From the NCBI RefSeq assembly GCF_000219625.1, contig NC_018215.1, forward strand, positions 1,798,001 to 1,862,000: a DNA stretch of 64,000 nucleotides, read 5' to 3'. This stretch comes from Zymoseptoria tritici IPO323. Its lineage: Eukaryota; Ascomycota; Dothideomycetes; Mycosphaerellales; Mycosphaerellaceae. Each line of letters opens with the position of its first letter. Within the stretch, counting starts at the first letter, position 1. The translations under genes and the position numbers were made by a program. Shown here one piece after another: positions 1 to 10,707 of the stretch. The notes under the pieces were generated by a model that was not told the origin of the DNA, did no database searches, and was given only the letters and a program-made list of their open reading frames with translations.

Positions 1-83
1 GCCTACTGACAAACATCTTCAGAGAAGCATCACCGCCATCAACGCACACCTCAATCCATCACCTCCACCCACACACCGCCATC

Positions 84-2186
84 ATGTCGGGCGAGACCTT
101 CGAGTTCCAGGCTGAGATCTCTCAGCTGCTGTCGCTGATCATCAACACCGTCTACTCCAACAAGGAGATCTTCCTGCGAGAACTCATCTCCAACTCCTCC
201 GATGCGCTAGACAAGATCCGCTACGAGGCGCTCAGCGACCCCAGCAAGCTCGACTCTGCAAAAGACCTCCGCATCGACATCATCCCCGATGAGGCCAACA
301 AGACCCTCACTCTCCGCGACACCGGCATTGGCATGACCAAGGCTGATCTCGTCAACAACCTCGGAACCATCGCCCGCTCCGGCACGAAGCAGTTCATGGA
401 GGCGCTGACCGCCGGCGCTGACATTTCCATGATCGGTCAGTTTGGTGTTGGTTTCTACTCCGCATACCTGGTCGCCGACCGCGTGACTGTCGTTTCCAAG
501 CACAACGATGACGAGCAGTACATCTGGGAGTCGTCTGCCGGCGGCACCTTCACCATCGCACAAGATACCGAGGGCGAGCAGCTCGGTCGCGGCACCAAGA
601 TCATCCTCCACCTCAAGGACGAGCAGACCGACTACCTCAAGGAGGCCAAGGTCAAGGAGGTTGTCAAGAAGCACTCCGAGTTCATCTCATACCCCATCTA
701 CCTCCACGTGACGAAGGAGACCGAGACCGAGGTGCCTGATGAGGACGCCGAGGAGAAGAAGGATGATGAGGACAACAAGCCCAAGGTCGAGGAGGTCGAC
801 GATGACGAGGAAGAGAAGAAGCCCAAGACCAAGAAGGTCAAGGAGAGCAAAGTCGAGGAGGAGGAGCTCAACAAGGTGAAGCCGATTTGGACACGCAACC
901 CAGCAGACATCTCAAGCGAGGAGTACGGCTCGTTCTACAAGTCGCTCTCCAACGACTGGGAAGACCACCTCGCGGTGAAGCACTTCTCCGTGGAGGGTCA
1001 GCTCGAGTTCCGCGCCATCCTCTTCGTGCCCAAGCGCGCACCGTTCGATCTGTTTGAGACCAAGAAGACCAAGAACAACATCAAGCTCTACGTGCGCCGC
1101 GTCTTCATCACCGACGATGCCACCGACCTCATTCCCGAGTGGTTGTCGTTCGTCAAGGGTGTCGTCGACTCTGAGGATCTCCCACTCAACCTCTCCCGTG
1201 AGACCCTCCAGCAGAACAAGATCATGAAGGTGATCAAGAAGAACATTGTCAAGAAGACTCTCGAGCTCTTCCAGGAGATTGCCGAGGACAAGGAGAACTT
1301 TGACAAGTTCTACACCGCTTTCGGCAAGAACATCAAGCTCGGTATCCACGAGGATGCTCAGAACCGCCCGGCACTCGCCAAGCTTCTCCGCTTCAAGTCG
1401 ACCAAGTCTTCCGACGAGGCCACCTCCCTCCAGGACTACATCACTCGCATGCCCGAGCACCAGAAGCAAATGTACTACATCACCGGCGAGTCCGACAAGG
1501 CCGTCGAGAAGTCGCCATTCCTTGACGCCCTCAAGAACAAGGGCTTCGAGGTCCTCTTCCTCACCGACCCCATCGATGAGTACGCCTTCACCCAGCTCAA
1601 GGAGTTTGAGGGCAAGAAGCTCGTCGACATCACCAAGGACTTTGAGCTCGAGGAGACCGAGGACGAGAAGAAGGCTCGCGAGGCCGAGGAGAAGGAATTC
1701 GAATCCCTCGCCAAGTCGCTCAAGAACGTCCTCGGCGACAAGGTCGAGAAGGTCGTCGTCTCCCACAAGCTCGTCGGCTCCCCTTGCGCCATCCGCACCG
1801 GTCAATTCGGCTGGTCCGCCAACATGGAGCGTATCATGAAGGCCCAGGCCCTCCGCGACACCTCCATGTCCAGCTACATGTCCAGCAAGAAGACGTTTGA
1901 GATCTCGCCCAAGAGCCCGATCATCAAGGAGTTGAAGAAGAAGGTCGAGGCTGATGGGGAGACGGACCGCACTGTCAAGAGCATCACCACCCTCCTCTAC
2001 GAGACCTCCCTGCTCGTCTCTGGGTTCACCATCGAGGAGCCCGCCGACTACGCCGAGCGCATCCACAAGCTCGTCTCCCTTGGCCTCAACGTTGACGAGG
2101 ACGTCGAGACCGAGGCGGAGGCTGCTGCGCCCGACGCCGCACCCGCTGAGGCGGCTGGCGAGAGCGCCATGGAGGAGGTCGACTAA
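84..2186 (+). CDS. hsp90: Hsp90 molecular chaperone, cytosolic
   Basis: An ATP-dependent cytosolic chaperone that matures kinases, receptors and other clients. The 700-residue product has the full family layout. An N-terminal GHKL ATPase domain (about 1-215) carries the signature [21 protein letters not shown] highly charged Glu/Lys linker follows (about 215-270), then the middle domain with its client and catalytic loop, and a C-terminal dimer domain ending in MEEVD, the dock for TPR co-chaperones. Length matches cytosolic fungal Hsp90 and there is no ER signal or KDEL. The ATG at 84 gives the expected N-terminus. The coding region is a single exon. Only 83 bases of upstream sequence are visible, so heat-shock elements cannot be judged. 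Identity is certain. Confidence 0.98.
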   Translation: MSGETFEFQAEISQLLSLIINTVYSNKEIFLRELISNSSDALDKIRYEALSDPSKLDSAKDLRIDIIPDEANKTLTLRDTGIGMTKADLVNNLGTIARSGTKQFMEALTAGADISMIGQFGVGFYSAYLVADRVTVVSKHNDDEQYIWESSAGGTFTIAQDTEGEQLGRGTKIILHLKDEQTDYLKEAKVKEVVKKHSEFISYPIYLHVTKETETEVPDEDAEEKKDDEDNKPKVEEVDDDEEEKKPKTKKVKESKVEEEELNKVKPIWTRNPADISSEEYGSFYKSLSNDWEDHLAVKHFSVEGQLEFRAILFVPKRAPFDLFETKKTKNNIKLYVRRVFITDDATDLIPEWLSFVKGVVDSEDLPLNLSRETLQQNKIMKVIKKNIVKKTLELFQEIAEDKENFDKFYTAFGKNIKLGIHEDAQNRPALAKLLRFKSTKSSDEATSLQDYITRMPEHQKQMYYITGESDKAVEKSPFLDALKNKGFEVLFLTDPIDEYAFTQLKEFEGKKLVDITKDFELEETEDEKKAREAEEKEFESLAKSLKNVLGDKVEKVVVSHKLVGSPCAIRTGQFGWSANMERIMKAQALRDTSMSSYMSSKKTFEISPKSPIIKELKKKVEADGETDRTVKSITTLLYETSLLVSGFTIEEPADYAERIHKLVSLGLNVDEDVETEAEAAAPDAAPAEAAGESAMEEVD

Positions 2187-2699
2187 ATTGCTGCCCTGTC
2201 ATGAGGATGGAGTAGCAAGGAAAAGTTGAGCTCTTTTTGTGTTATGTGTTCACGGCTTTCAACGCGCATGAAGTGTGCTGGGTTTCAAGGATCCACAAAG
2301 CAGGCGTTTTTGTGACTGATGACGGATATGGGGAAGCGTGAGACGTGCATTGTACTCTTAGCTTTTAGCAAATTCTGGACAAACAAATCATGAATGTTGT
2401 TAATATGAGAGAGGTGTCTGTGTTTCCCCTTCATCCACTGTCTTCATGTCTTCGAGTGATCGCAAGGTGAGATGCGATGCCATGCCGTGCGTGGTTCAAG
2501 GACTTCAACGTTCGAAGCCGTTGCTCAACGACGGCACGTTTGACGTTCACTACGCATTGGCTTCAAACGCTACTGACAACGCTATGCAGTCCCGTTGAGG
2601 TTAATGCCGTTTGGACGAGCGAACGAGGGCGAGGCGTGGTTCGATATCAGACTCGGCATCCTGCACGTTCCTTTTGTTACCTCGCTTCAAAGTTTCCAG

Positions 2700-3075
2700 T
2701 GCTTGTCAGGTACTTGACGCACGATCATGGTCTTTGGTCGAGACTCGCGTGGCATAGATTCCACGGCTTAGCAGTGTGCAGCGGGAAGGGAGAGGTCGAG
2801 AGTGATCGAGATGGTACCTGATCGTGCAGTCCAGTCTTGTCTCACCGTCTCACAACAGTGCTCTCCTACAGTTGGGCTGAGTTGGCGAGTGATGAGGGTA
2901 AGGTATCTGCGGTACACATGAAGTCCCTACATGCTCTCAAAAATTCCCAGCAGCTCTGCCAGGTACTTGACGCATGTTCATGACCGTGGTTCAACTCGCG
3001 TGGCGAATTCTCCACCGCTTTCTCCCGCGAGACAGAGAGCGATCGAGAGGTCGAGATGGTACCTGACTATGCATA
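2700..3075. repeat. Degenerate direct duplication, two copies
   Basis: Two related blocks lie about 250 bases apart. Both begin with CAGGTACTTGACGCA (near 2707 and 2960), share ACTCGCGTGGC in the middle, then a 'tccacngctt' match, and end with TCGAGATGGTACCTGA (near 2806 and 3051). Spacing falls from about 253 at the left edge to 245 at the right edge, so small indels have built up. A third partial echo, GTCGAGACTCG, sits near 3181. The pattern fits an old tandem or dispersed duplication that has drifted. No coding content is seen. Confidence 0.6.
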
Positions 3076-3103
3076 GCGACAGTTCAGTACCGTACCGGAC
3101 CGG

Positions 3104-3130
3104 ACATGTACACGCACGCGCGCGCGCACG
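3104..3130. repeat. Alternating purine-pyrimidine tract
   Basis: A run of 27 bases strictly alternates purine and pyrimidine, with a CG-repeat core of about 14 bases. Such tracts can adopt left-handed Z-DNA; whether this one does is unknown. Confidence 0.7.
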
Positions 3131-3366
3131 ACCGAGCGACCAGCAGATAGGGTAGGTTTTCGCGTGAGGTCGACCGTTCGGGTCGAGACTCGAGAGCCAG
3201 CGGTACTGCATTGAGGTGACTCAGGTGAGATACCTCTGTACCTGCAGAATGCAGACAACGTGGCAATGATCTTCAAGAACAATACCCCATTGCGACTTCG
3301 TGCGGTAGGGAAGGATGAAGCGATGTGAGCAGACTGATGATGACTGAGATGTGATGCCTTGTGGAG

Positions 3367-3390
3367 TGGGCACTGGGCACTGGGCACTGG
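3367..3390. repeat. Tandem 7-mer TGGGCAC, 3.4 copies
   Basis: Three perfect copies of TGGGCAC in tandem followed by TGG. A simple microsatellite-class repeat in the spacer downstream of Hsp90. Confidence 0.9.
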
Positions 3391-5121
3391 TGTAGACGCT
3401 TGGATCTCAAGGAAGTGAGAAGCCGAAATTATGATTTGTCTGGTTCAGGCTTTGGGCGTGGCGTGGTCGTGGCGTGACTAAAACTGGGCGTCGGAGAGGG
3501 CGGAAGCGGGTTGAACGGCGGTGGGTTGGTCGCCCTGTTTCTGGCCGTTGTTGAAGTTTGTAGTCTCTTTGGACATGCTTCATCGATCGGATGGAGGCGA
3601 TGTTGAAGATGTTTGCTCCGAAGTTTGTGGATGGCATGGATCCTGGATGGAACGTTGCACAACTGATGAGAGAGACGGGAGAGCGTGCACGCAAGGTGGA
3701 GTCAGCTTCTCAGGACTTTTAGGACACCGCCCCTTTCAAATGCAGCTGATGAATCGAGTAACTTGAGGACATTATTGTGTCGTGCGTGACTGCGTGCTGT
3801 CGAGCATACTAGTAGTCATTGCCGTGAAAGCGCCGGCAAGGTTCTCCTCTCGTTCACGCTCATTGTTGCTGGTCGAAGAATTCTGGAGATGAGAGACCAG
3901 CATCTTGCAGGGGTCGTAAAATCATGCTCATGCGAACGAGCCAGGATCATGCCTTTTTTGCTCAGATATGTGCAGGGCGCCAACTTCGTGGATATCGGCA
4001 TCTTCACGCGGAGTGAAGCACGACATCTCGGCGTGATTGGTTGCAATTCGATTTCCACGAATTGATTGATTAAGCAACCTCAAAGGCTGGATGGACCAAA
4101 GGTTGTTGTTGCAGTGGTTCAATGGATGTGGACTTTCATGGTGTGGGAGAGAAAAGGGTCTCGCGCATGCTCTAAGGTATCGCCTCTATCAAGACTCTCC
4201 ACTCATCAGACCACCTCTCAGCCGCACGCGAAGGAAGGTCGTATCGAATTATTGGCGGTGGAAGTTGGATGTGCTTTCCGGCGCCGCGATTCGTCCAATC
4301 GTGAGGACAATATAGGAATTGCCATTTCTTACTGTCCACCTGATGAACATGTCTCATCCAGTGCACGTCTTTCAAGACCAAAAAACGCGAACGTTCTCAC
4401 ACCCATCTCATCAAGACAGGACTCATCACATCAAACCTGCGCCCTGCGCCATGGATGAAAAGGAATAGCGCGCGGACGTGTGCAGGAGTCCAGAGCGACG
4501 GCACAGGCTTGCCAATAGTGCGTCCGGCCGGAGCGTTCCTTCCCTGCCCCGCCAAGCCCTGCATCCGATGCCACCTTTTGGCCGCTTTTGGGGCGGAGGA
4601 ATTATTGCTTCACCTGCAGAGAGGGTATTGGAAAGCGGTTCGATACTAGTAGAAGTGTAGGTTTCCGTGTCGACATGATTCTCTTATTATAACCTTTCTT
4701 TTTCTTCCCTGCTTGCTGCGACATCACCCTTCTCCTCCATACGACCATTGACCTGTTTAGCACGACCACACCACTATCGACCAGCATTGCTCCATTGCCG
4801 ATATTACTGCATCCCAGCATCGCATCTCCCATCCCAGTCCGGATCTATCGTGGTGCAAGGAAATACGCCTGCAAGGTCTAGAGCTCTACACGGATTGAGC
4901 CTACAGCGACCAGGGTGTCTGAGTCGCGGTTCGCCGGACAAATTGTTTGCAAGACATACGTGATCAGTCGATCGAATCTTCTTCGTTCGACCACGGTCTC
5001 CGGGTCTTCCTCCTCCGTGTTGTCCTGCACCGAGCCGTTGAAAGCAAGGTACACACTGGCACACCCTCACGTCGGATTCGACTTGGAATATGCGACGGAG
5101 ACAACATCCGGAGCAGGTGCG

Positions 5122-6378
5122 ATGACAACCGGTCGGCGTTCATTCTCGTCCTGCAGCTCACCTCGCACGACCACCCCGCCATCCGTCGTGCGACACACAC
5201 CTCTTCTTCCACAACCCTCATCACAACAACCATGGCGGCACGACCATCACCAGGACGGACTCCGGAACAATGGCCGGCGAGCTCCTTCAATACGACCCGC
5301 CCTCCGCCGCTCTTTCTCCCATCCCAACCGTAATGTCTTCATGTTGGTGCAAAACTGGACCTTGGCCGTCGTGTGCTGTATTCTCTTCCTCTCACGACAC
5401 GGCGTCGAAGCGGCAGCAAACGTATACGGCACGAGCGACTCTCTTCTCTCCAGAGATCTCCTCTTCGACCGAAGCGAGCCTCCACCTCTTCCACAGCACA
5501 TTCCACTGGTCGCCCGACAGTTCGACTTCGCTCCATCCTCCTCCCTATCCTCCGTCTTAATTCAACCAACTTCCACTCGTGCTGGATCAGCTACTGGCAC
5601 TGCCTCCAGCTCATCCATCCTCGCGACCGCCACCGATACCGGCACATTCACCCTCCCGAAACCATTCGACTCCTCGCTAGGCAACAACTTCACATCCACG
5701 ACCTGCCCGGACTTCTTCACCACATTCCTCTCCGACCAAACCTTGACGTCTTGCCTCCCGCTATCCCTCCTTCTACAAACCTCCAATGGCTTCTTCACGG
5801 CCTCCCGCTCTCTGCTCAAACTCACGCAGATCCTCGACGCAAGCTGCTCAGTCGACTTCCCCACCTGCTCGAACCTGATGGCCTCGCTCGCGACGCAAAT
5901 CCAGCAACCCGATAAATGTGGTCCAGACTTGAAAACGGAGAATCCACTCGCCTTGACAGCACTTCGCGGCTTCACCGCGTACCAACCACTTTACAAAGCT
6001 GGATGTCTCGCAGACAGCTCCGCCTCGACATCAGGTGGAGGATCAAATTACTGCTACGCCAACGCTGCCACCGACTCGGAAAATCCGGAAAGCAGTTACA
6101 TCTACTACCTTCCGCTGGGCGTTTCTCTTCCCGGAGGTTCCCGACCGGCGTGCTCGACGTGTTTGAAGGATACGATGGCGATTTTCGCGAAGGCGGTATC
6201 TAGTACACAGGTGCTGAAGGATAACTACGTGGGCGCTTCGCAGCAGGTGAAGATGCTGTGCGGACCCAACTTTGTTGAGTCGAGTGTACAGCCGACGAGT
6301 GCTGCGAGTGGGGGGTCCGAGGTGCGGTGGAGCTTGATGATGGGTGTGATGGCGGTGTTGGGCGTGTTGATGGCTTGA
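5122..6378 (+). CDS. Predicted secreted, GPI-anchored-like fungal protein (DUF7729-like)
   Basis: Function unknown. From the first in-frame ATG at 5122 the product is 418 residues. A second ATG at 5341 starts MLVQNWTLAVVCCILFLS, which reads as a signal peptide and would give 345 residues; this may be the true start. The mature part has a Ser/Thr-rich stretch, then a conserved-looking domain with about ten cysteines (TCPDFFTTFLSDQTLTSCLP near its start and CSTCLKDTMAIF near its end), as in the fungal DUF7729 family of wall or surface proteins. It finishes with a small-residue linker and a hydrophobic tail (LMMGVMAVLGVLMA), typical of a GPI-anchor signal. Single exon. The frame stays open upstream of 5122 without an ATG, so a spliced 5' exon is possible. 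Family assignment is from memory of the domain pattern. Confidence 0.75.
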   Translation: MTTGRRSFSSCSSPRTTTPPSVVRHTPLLPQPSSQQPWRHDHHQDGLRNNGRRAPSIRPALRRSFSHPNRNVFMLVQNWTLAVVCCILFLSRHGVEAAANVYGTSDSLLSRDLLFDRSEPPPLPQHIPLVARQFDFAPSSSLSSVLIQPTSTRAGSATGTASSSSILATATDTGTFTLPKPFDSSLGNNFTSTTCPDFFTTFLSDQTLTSCLPLSLLLQTSNGFFTASRSLLKLTQILDASCSVDFPTCSNLMASLATQIQQPDKCGPDLKTENPLALTALRGFTAYQPLYKAGCLADSSASTSGGGSNYCYANAATDSENPESSYIYYLPLGVSLPGGSRPACSTCLKDTMAIFAKAVSSTQVLKDNYVGASQQVKMLCGPNFVESSVQPTSAASGGSEVRWSLMMGVMAVLGVLMA

Positions 6379-7485
6379 TCTGGCGATTGCGAGGGGGTCA
6401 CCTTGAATAATCGCGCGTCGACGGAACCTCTTCATGCATTGCAGAGAGCAGGGAGAGAGCATGATGGCAGGATCAAGCGCTGATCCGGGTTTGGTTGGCA
6501 CGGAGCAAGGAAGATGGAGAAAGTCTTCCTCCTCCATCGAAAAAAGATTGTCTGGGGTTTCACTCTTAGCGACGGCGTTCTTGGGCATTATTGGGCAGCT
6601 TCTTCACTTTTGAGTCATTGCATGGCACGCATTGCCTTCTTCTGGGGCAATTGGATTTTCTACTTTGGTCTGTTCTCTGTGGAGAAAGGCAGTACTTCTA
6701 TACCTCAACTTTGTACAGCTTCAACTTTACTATCTACACAGTCTAGTATTTGAATGTAATCAGACTACTCCATCACAATTCCTCGATATCGAGTCTGGTA
6801 GCAAAGTCGAGGTCGTGCCTGGGAAGGAGCAAGCTGGAATGCGGGAACTCTTTCCGTCGATGCCTTTTGGACCTCACCTCTTTCTTCGCAAAAGAGGACC
6901 TTTTCGGAGTGTCGTTAGTGAACGTTCAACACCGTTTCAACCTTGTAGACATGTGGCATTTGAACTTCAACAGAAATGAGGTTCTCATCGTCGGAAGATA
7001 TCTGCAACGGCAAGCCGTTTTCGAGCCGTTGCTGGAGCGATGACGGCCAAAACACCCCGGCCGGACAGCTGCAAGCAAGCGAACAAGCTGACGAGATGCA
7101 GAGAGCTTGCGAGGTCTACGCCACAACCTACCACGACTCGCATTAGCTCATCACTGTTCTCGTTTCCAAGGGAAAACGACTTGTTGACTTGGACATATTC
7201 TTGACAGGACTCTCGCTTTACTACAGCAGCAATATCGTAGCATCGTTCACGAGAAACATCTGATCAACAGTGCAGCAACCCCACCAATCGAACCTCACCG
7301 CTCGCTTCGTCAACAGCGCCCCGACTGCATTCGCACACACCAATAATCCCGGTTCTTCACGAGTACTACGACCGATATGATACCACGCATGCCACGACCA
7401 TCAACCGATTGAACCCGCTCGCGGGCGCAACGCTCGCTCCACAAAACAAGAAACCCGTTGCAAGCCCAACGATCACAAGGCAAAG
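6379..7485. other. Spacer, promoter-like at its right end
   Basis: No convincing coding sequence is seen. The left part is probably the 3' UTR of the upstream surface-protein gene. The last 300 bases before 7486 are C/A-rich with few G runs and end in GGCAAAG before the ATG, consistent with a 5' UTR. Confidence 0.5.
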
Positions 7486-10320
7486 ATGTCGGCCAACGGC
7501 CTTGCCGCTCCGGGCACGAGCTCCTACGACAGCAACACCTTGACAGTTGGCGATGGAACATGGGACAGCGGACGGAACACGTTCTTGTTGCCAAACTTGG
7601 TCGGACTGAACTTCGAGACAATGCGATACAATGGAATGGGCAACCGTTTCCGCGACCTCCCACAATACCACGTCCTCATCACCGGGCACGCGGTGGTGGC
7701 AGCCATTACCTTCCTCGGAGTTGTGCCGGCGGCCATCTTCATCGCGAGGTACTGGCATACTCACGGTCGATGGGCGTACAAGTTCCATGTATACCTCCAG
7801 ATCTTGACCGTGTTCCTGGCGACGGTGGTGTTGGTTTTGGGATGGTTCGCAGTGGGTCCCGAACGGAGTCTGAGTAATCCGCATCATGGAATCGGAGTGG
7901 CGATCTACGTCCTCGTGCTGGTGCAGTTCATATTCGGATGGTGGATGTCGAGGCGGGAGAGGAAGAGGACGAAACCCCACCCAACGATACCGTTGAAAGT
8001 GCACTTGCATAGGATCTTCGGGAGGTCGCTGGCGATTTTAGCGATCGTGCAGGTCGCTTTGGGGTTGACATTGTATGGATCGCCGAAGGTGTTGTTCATA
8101 CTGTATACCCTGTGGGTGGCATTCCTCATCTTTGCGTACTTGGCGTTGGAGTATCGGAACAAACCACGGATAGGAGCGGGAGGACCAGGACCGCATTCTG
8201 ATTATCGTTCGGATTATTACTCGGACTATACTGGAAGCTACTTGAGTGGTAGTCGTACGGACGTCACGCGAGATCGGCGGGGAAGGAGTGAAGAGCACTC
8301 GAGCTGGGGCAAAAAGCTGCTGGCCGGCGCGGGTGCGTTTGGAGCGTATAAGTGGTTTCAAAACAGACGGGACAAGGGCCGTGGAGACAGAGACGATGAG
8401 TCGAGTGATAGTCGAAGTCGCATCCATCGTCCTGAAAGCACTCTTGGACCTGGAGATTCGACGATGACACCAACACCGTACGGCAGGGCGCAAACTCCTG
8501 CGAGGAGGAATTCGAGCAGACCCCCGCCGGCGGGAGGATATTCTGGACAGAGACCTCCAAGCCGAGGCGATCGTCATCGACCTGTTGCCTCCGAATCGTG
8601 GGACGACAGCGAAGTCTTTGACGAGAAACACAACGATCGAGCAGATCACACGTGGCGGAATCGCATCCTCGGAGCTGGAGCAGGACTCGCCGCTTTCCAG
8701 GGCGTCAAGAGTCTTTTCGGCAGCAAGAAGCGGCGGAAGGAAGGATATGTGGACTCGGATGTCAGCTACCACAGACCGCCCCCAGGGGGCGATCACAACT
8801 TTATCAGTCAGACGGATGTCTCGCGTGTTGAAGCAGGTCAAGCTCCGTTTTCGCCGGATGATCCCAGAAGACAGCATCAGTCGAATATGGCTGCTGTGAC
8901 TCCCGTGACGCCCACAAGACGACCGCACGGAAGGCAGCATAGCGTGGACTCGTTTTCGGAGGAAGCCAGCTATGCGAGCCGTCCGCAAGGGCAGAGCGCA
9001 GGCAACGGCATGGGGCTCAAAGAAAGCATGGCCGTCATGGGCGCAATAGCAGGGCTCAAAGACTGGAATCGGCGGAGGAAAGACCGCATCGAGGACGAAA
9101 GGCAGGAAAGACTTCGACGTGAAGAGCTGGCGCATGAGGAGCAGTTCAATCGTCGCCATTCACATCGATACCCTAGACCTCAGGATGCGAGTGGGAGACG
9201 ACACAGCAACTCGGGCACTGTTATGACTGGGCCGAGTGGACCCGATCAGCCTGGCAGTATGGCTCAAGGGTCACGACAGTCCTTCAGACCCGATCTCTCA
9301 CATCCTCCATTGCCGGCAGCGGCTGGTGCGGTGCCTTTTGGAAGCGCTCCAACCGCTGAGCCTCATCCGCAACCGCCGTATCCTCAGCAAGCGTACCCGC
9401 CACAGCAACAACAGCAGACACAGACGCAGACGCAAAACACCACGGTCATGTTCGACCTGCCCCCACCACCCCCTGGACCACCGCCGAATACAGTCCGGCC
9501 AGACTACCAACCACCACCGCCCGGCTCACTACAAATGCCACAACCTGCAGTCAACCCGGACCCGTCGAGACTATTCTCAACCCAGAACTCAACCCACGAC
9601 TTCGCGACCGGCGTCGCCACAGGCGCAGCAGCAGGCTACGCAGCCGGCCACCACCGCACCCATTCCGAATCACCTTCCCGGCACAGCCACAGAGACGACT
9701 CACGACCCAGACCACCACGACATGGCGGTGGTCGACGAAACAGCGACACCTCCGCTACCATGTCCCAGGCTAATACCGGCTCCATTGTACCGGGTGCCAG
9801 CCCTCCCGTCGCGGTAAAAGTCAATATGCACCCCGACGGCCGCCACGTCACCCTCCGCCGGCTGAACGAAGAAGAAGCCGCCGCCGAGCGGGCAGCGAGA
9901 CGCAAAGAGCGCAAGAGCAGACGGAGCTCCAGTCTCAGCTCCGGCGGCGAAGAGGCCTTAGCTGGAACGGGACGATACCGTCGTGGCAGCGTCATGCGTC
10001 CTTCAAATCAGCAGCCCATCACTAATGTCCCGCCGCCTCCACCACACGGCATGTCGAGTTCAGCGCTCAATCGACCGAGCCCGGAGTTGAATCTGCCGGT
10101 CTTGTCGGCACCGTCGGGTTCAATGCAGGGTTATCCTCCGGTTGCTGCGACGGGACCGGCGGGCAGTGGTGCCTTTGGCAGTCCTCCGGGCGCGGGGACG
10201 GATATGGGTACGGGGACGGACGTTAGTGCTTTCGATAACAATCGGAGGAGGAGGAGGGCGGAGAGGGCGAGGAGGATGGAGGCTGCGAGGGGAGGAGGGG
10301 GAAGGGTCGAGTTTGAGTGA
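7486..10320 (+). CDS. Cytochrome b561-type transmembrane protein with long disordered tail
   Basis: A membrane protein of 944 residues. Residues about 60-225 form a cytochrome b561/ferric-reductase-like bundle. A TM helix begins with GHAVVAAITFLGVVPAA, then come a loop with HTHGRWAYKFHVYLQ, a helix starting NPHHGIGVAIYVLVLVQF, and a helix preceded by HLHRIFGRS. The spaced histidines are the kind that bind two haems in this fold, so electron transfer across a membrane is the likely chemistry. The remaining roughly 700 residues are Ser/Pro/Arg-rich, with short hydrophobic 'GAGAGLAAFQGVKSLFG'-like segments repeated near 340 and 400, a Gln/Pro-rich part with 'QQQQ', and a basic C-terminus. Similar proteins with a short membrane core and a very long tail occur in filamentous fungi. 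The exact function is not known. Single exon; the start ATGTCGGCC has good context. Confidence 0.85.
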   Translation: MSANGLAAPGTSSYDSNTLTVGDGTWDSGRNTFLLPNLVGLNFETMRYNGMGNRFRDLPQYHVLITGHAVVAAITFLGVVPAAIFIARYWHTHGRWAYKFHVYLQILTVFLATVVLVLGWFAVGPERSLSNPHHGIGVAIYVLVLVQFIFGWWMSRRERKRTKPHPTIPLKVHLHRIFGRSLAILAIVQVALGLTLYGSPKVLFILYTLWVAFLIFAYLALEYRNKPRIGAGGPGPHSDYRSDYYSDYTGSYLSGSRTDVTRDRRGRSEEHSSWGKKLLAGAGAFGAYKWFQNRRDKGRGDRDDESSDSRSRIHRPESTLGPGDSTMTPTPYGRAQTPARRNSSRPPPAGGYSGQRPPSRGDRHRPVASESWDDSEVFDEKHNDRADHTWRNRILGAGAGLAAFQGVKSLFGSKKRRKEGYVDSDVSYHRPPPGGDHNFISQTDVSRVEAGQAPFSPDDPRRQHQSNMAAVTPVTPTRRPHGRQHSVDSFSEEASYASRPQGQSAGNGMGLKESMAVMGAIAGLKDWNRRRKDRIEDERQERLRREELAHEEQFNRRHSHRYPRPQDASGRRHSNSGTVMTGPSGPDQPGSMAQGSRQSFRPDLSHPPLPAAAGAVPFGSAPTAEPHPQPPYPQQAYPPQQQQQTQTQTQNTTVMFDLPPPPPGPPPNTVRPDYQPPPPGSLQMPQPAVNPDPSRLFSTQNSTHDFATGVATGAAAGYAAGHHRTHSESPSRHSHRDDSRPRPPRHGGGRRNSDTSATMSQANTGSIVPGASPPVAVKVNMHPDGRHVTLRRLNEEEAAAERAARRKERKSRRSSSLSSGGEEALAGTGRYRRGSVMRPSNQQPITNVPPPPPHGMSSSALNRPSPELNLPVLSAPSGSMQGYPPVAATGPAGSGAFGSPPGAGTDMGTGTDVSAFDNNRRRRRAERARRMEAARGGGGRVEFE

Positions 10321-10707
10321 TGGGATGTTGTTGACTGATTTTACGAGTGATGATGGGTGGGAGGGCGAGTGAGCGTTTCTTGGAGTGCTTGAATGTTCCA
10401 GCGATGCATTGCGTGTGAGTTGCCTCCAGTGGCAGCACGCTGGGCGAACGACATAGATGCGAGTGGGAGCGACATAATGATCATGACTTTGCATACGTTT
10501 GAAAGCTTCCGTCTGTAAGGTGTCAGTGATTGAGAGTGTTGTTTCCAGAGGGCACGGCTCCATTGCTCTCTATCCTCAACACGTGACTTTCGGCTTCGGC
10601 GCCGGGTTCACCCGTCAGGAACCTCAGAAAGCTCTCACCAACGCCAGACAGACAGCAGCGAGCCATTGAACGTCCAACATTTCACACCACACGCCCCGAC
10701 ATCCACC
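10321..10707. other. Short spacer and promoter of the ATP synthase delta gene
   Basis: Sequence of 387 bases with no gene seen. The end (CATCCACC before the ATG) has the A/C-rich leader common in highly expressed fungal genes. Confidence 0.5.

Larger units (their letters stand above)
2187..5121. other. Long spacer without a recognised gene
   Basis: A stretch of 2.9 kb between Hsp90 and the next gene. Open frames here are short, mutually overlapping and have no recognisable protein character. The first part must hold the Hsp90 3' UTR. It also contains a decayed direct duplication (about 2.70-3.08 kb), an alternating purine-pyrimidine tract and a 7-base tandem repeat, each listed separately. 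From about 4.65 kb on the sequence becomes pyrimidine-rich, as in fungal promoters, and probably serves the gene starting near 5.1 kb. Confidence 0.6.

Noticed and set aside
912..2066. A 384-residue minus-strand frame inside Hsp90
   Set aside because: A shadow of the strongly biased Hsp90 codons: Leu/Gly/Asp-rich composition and no motif.
4915..5121. Upstream extension of the surface-protein frame
   Set aside because: It begins at GTG and contains no ATG before 5122, so it cannot be used as the start in a fungal mRNA unless a spliced exon supplies one.
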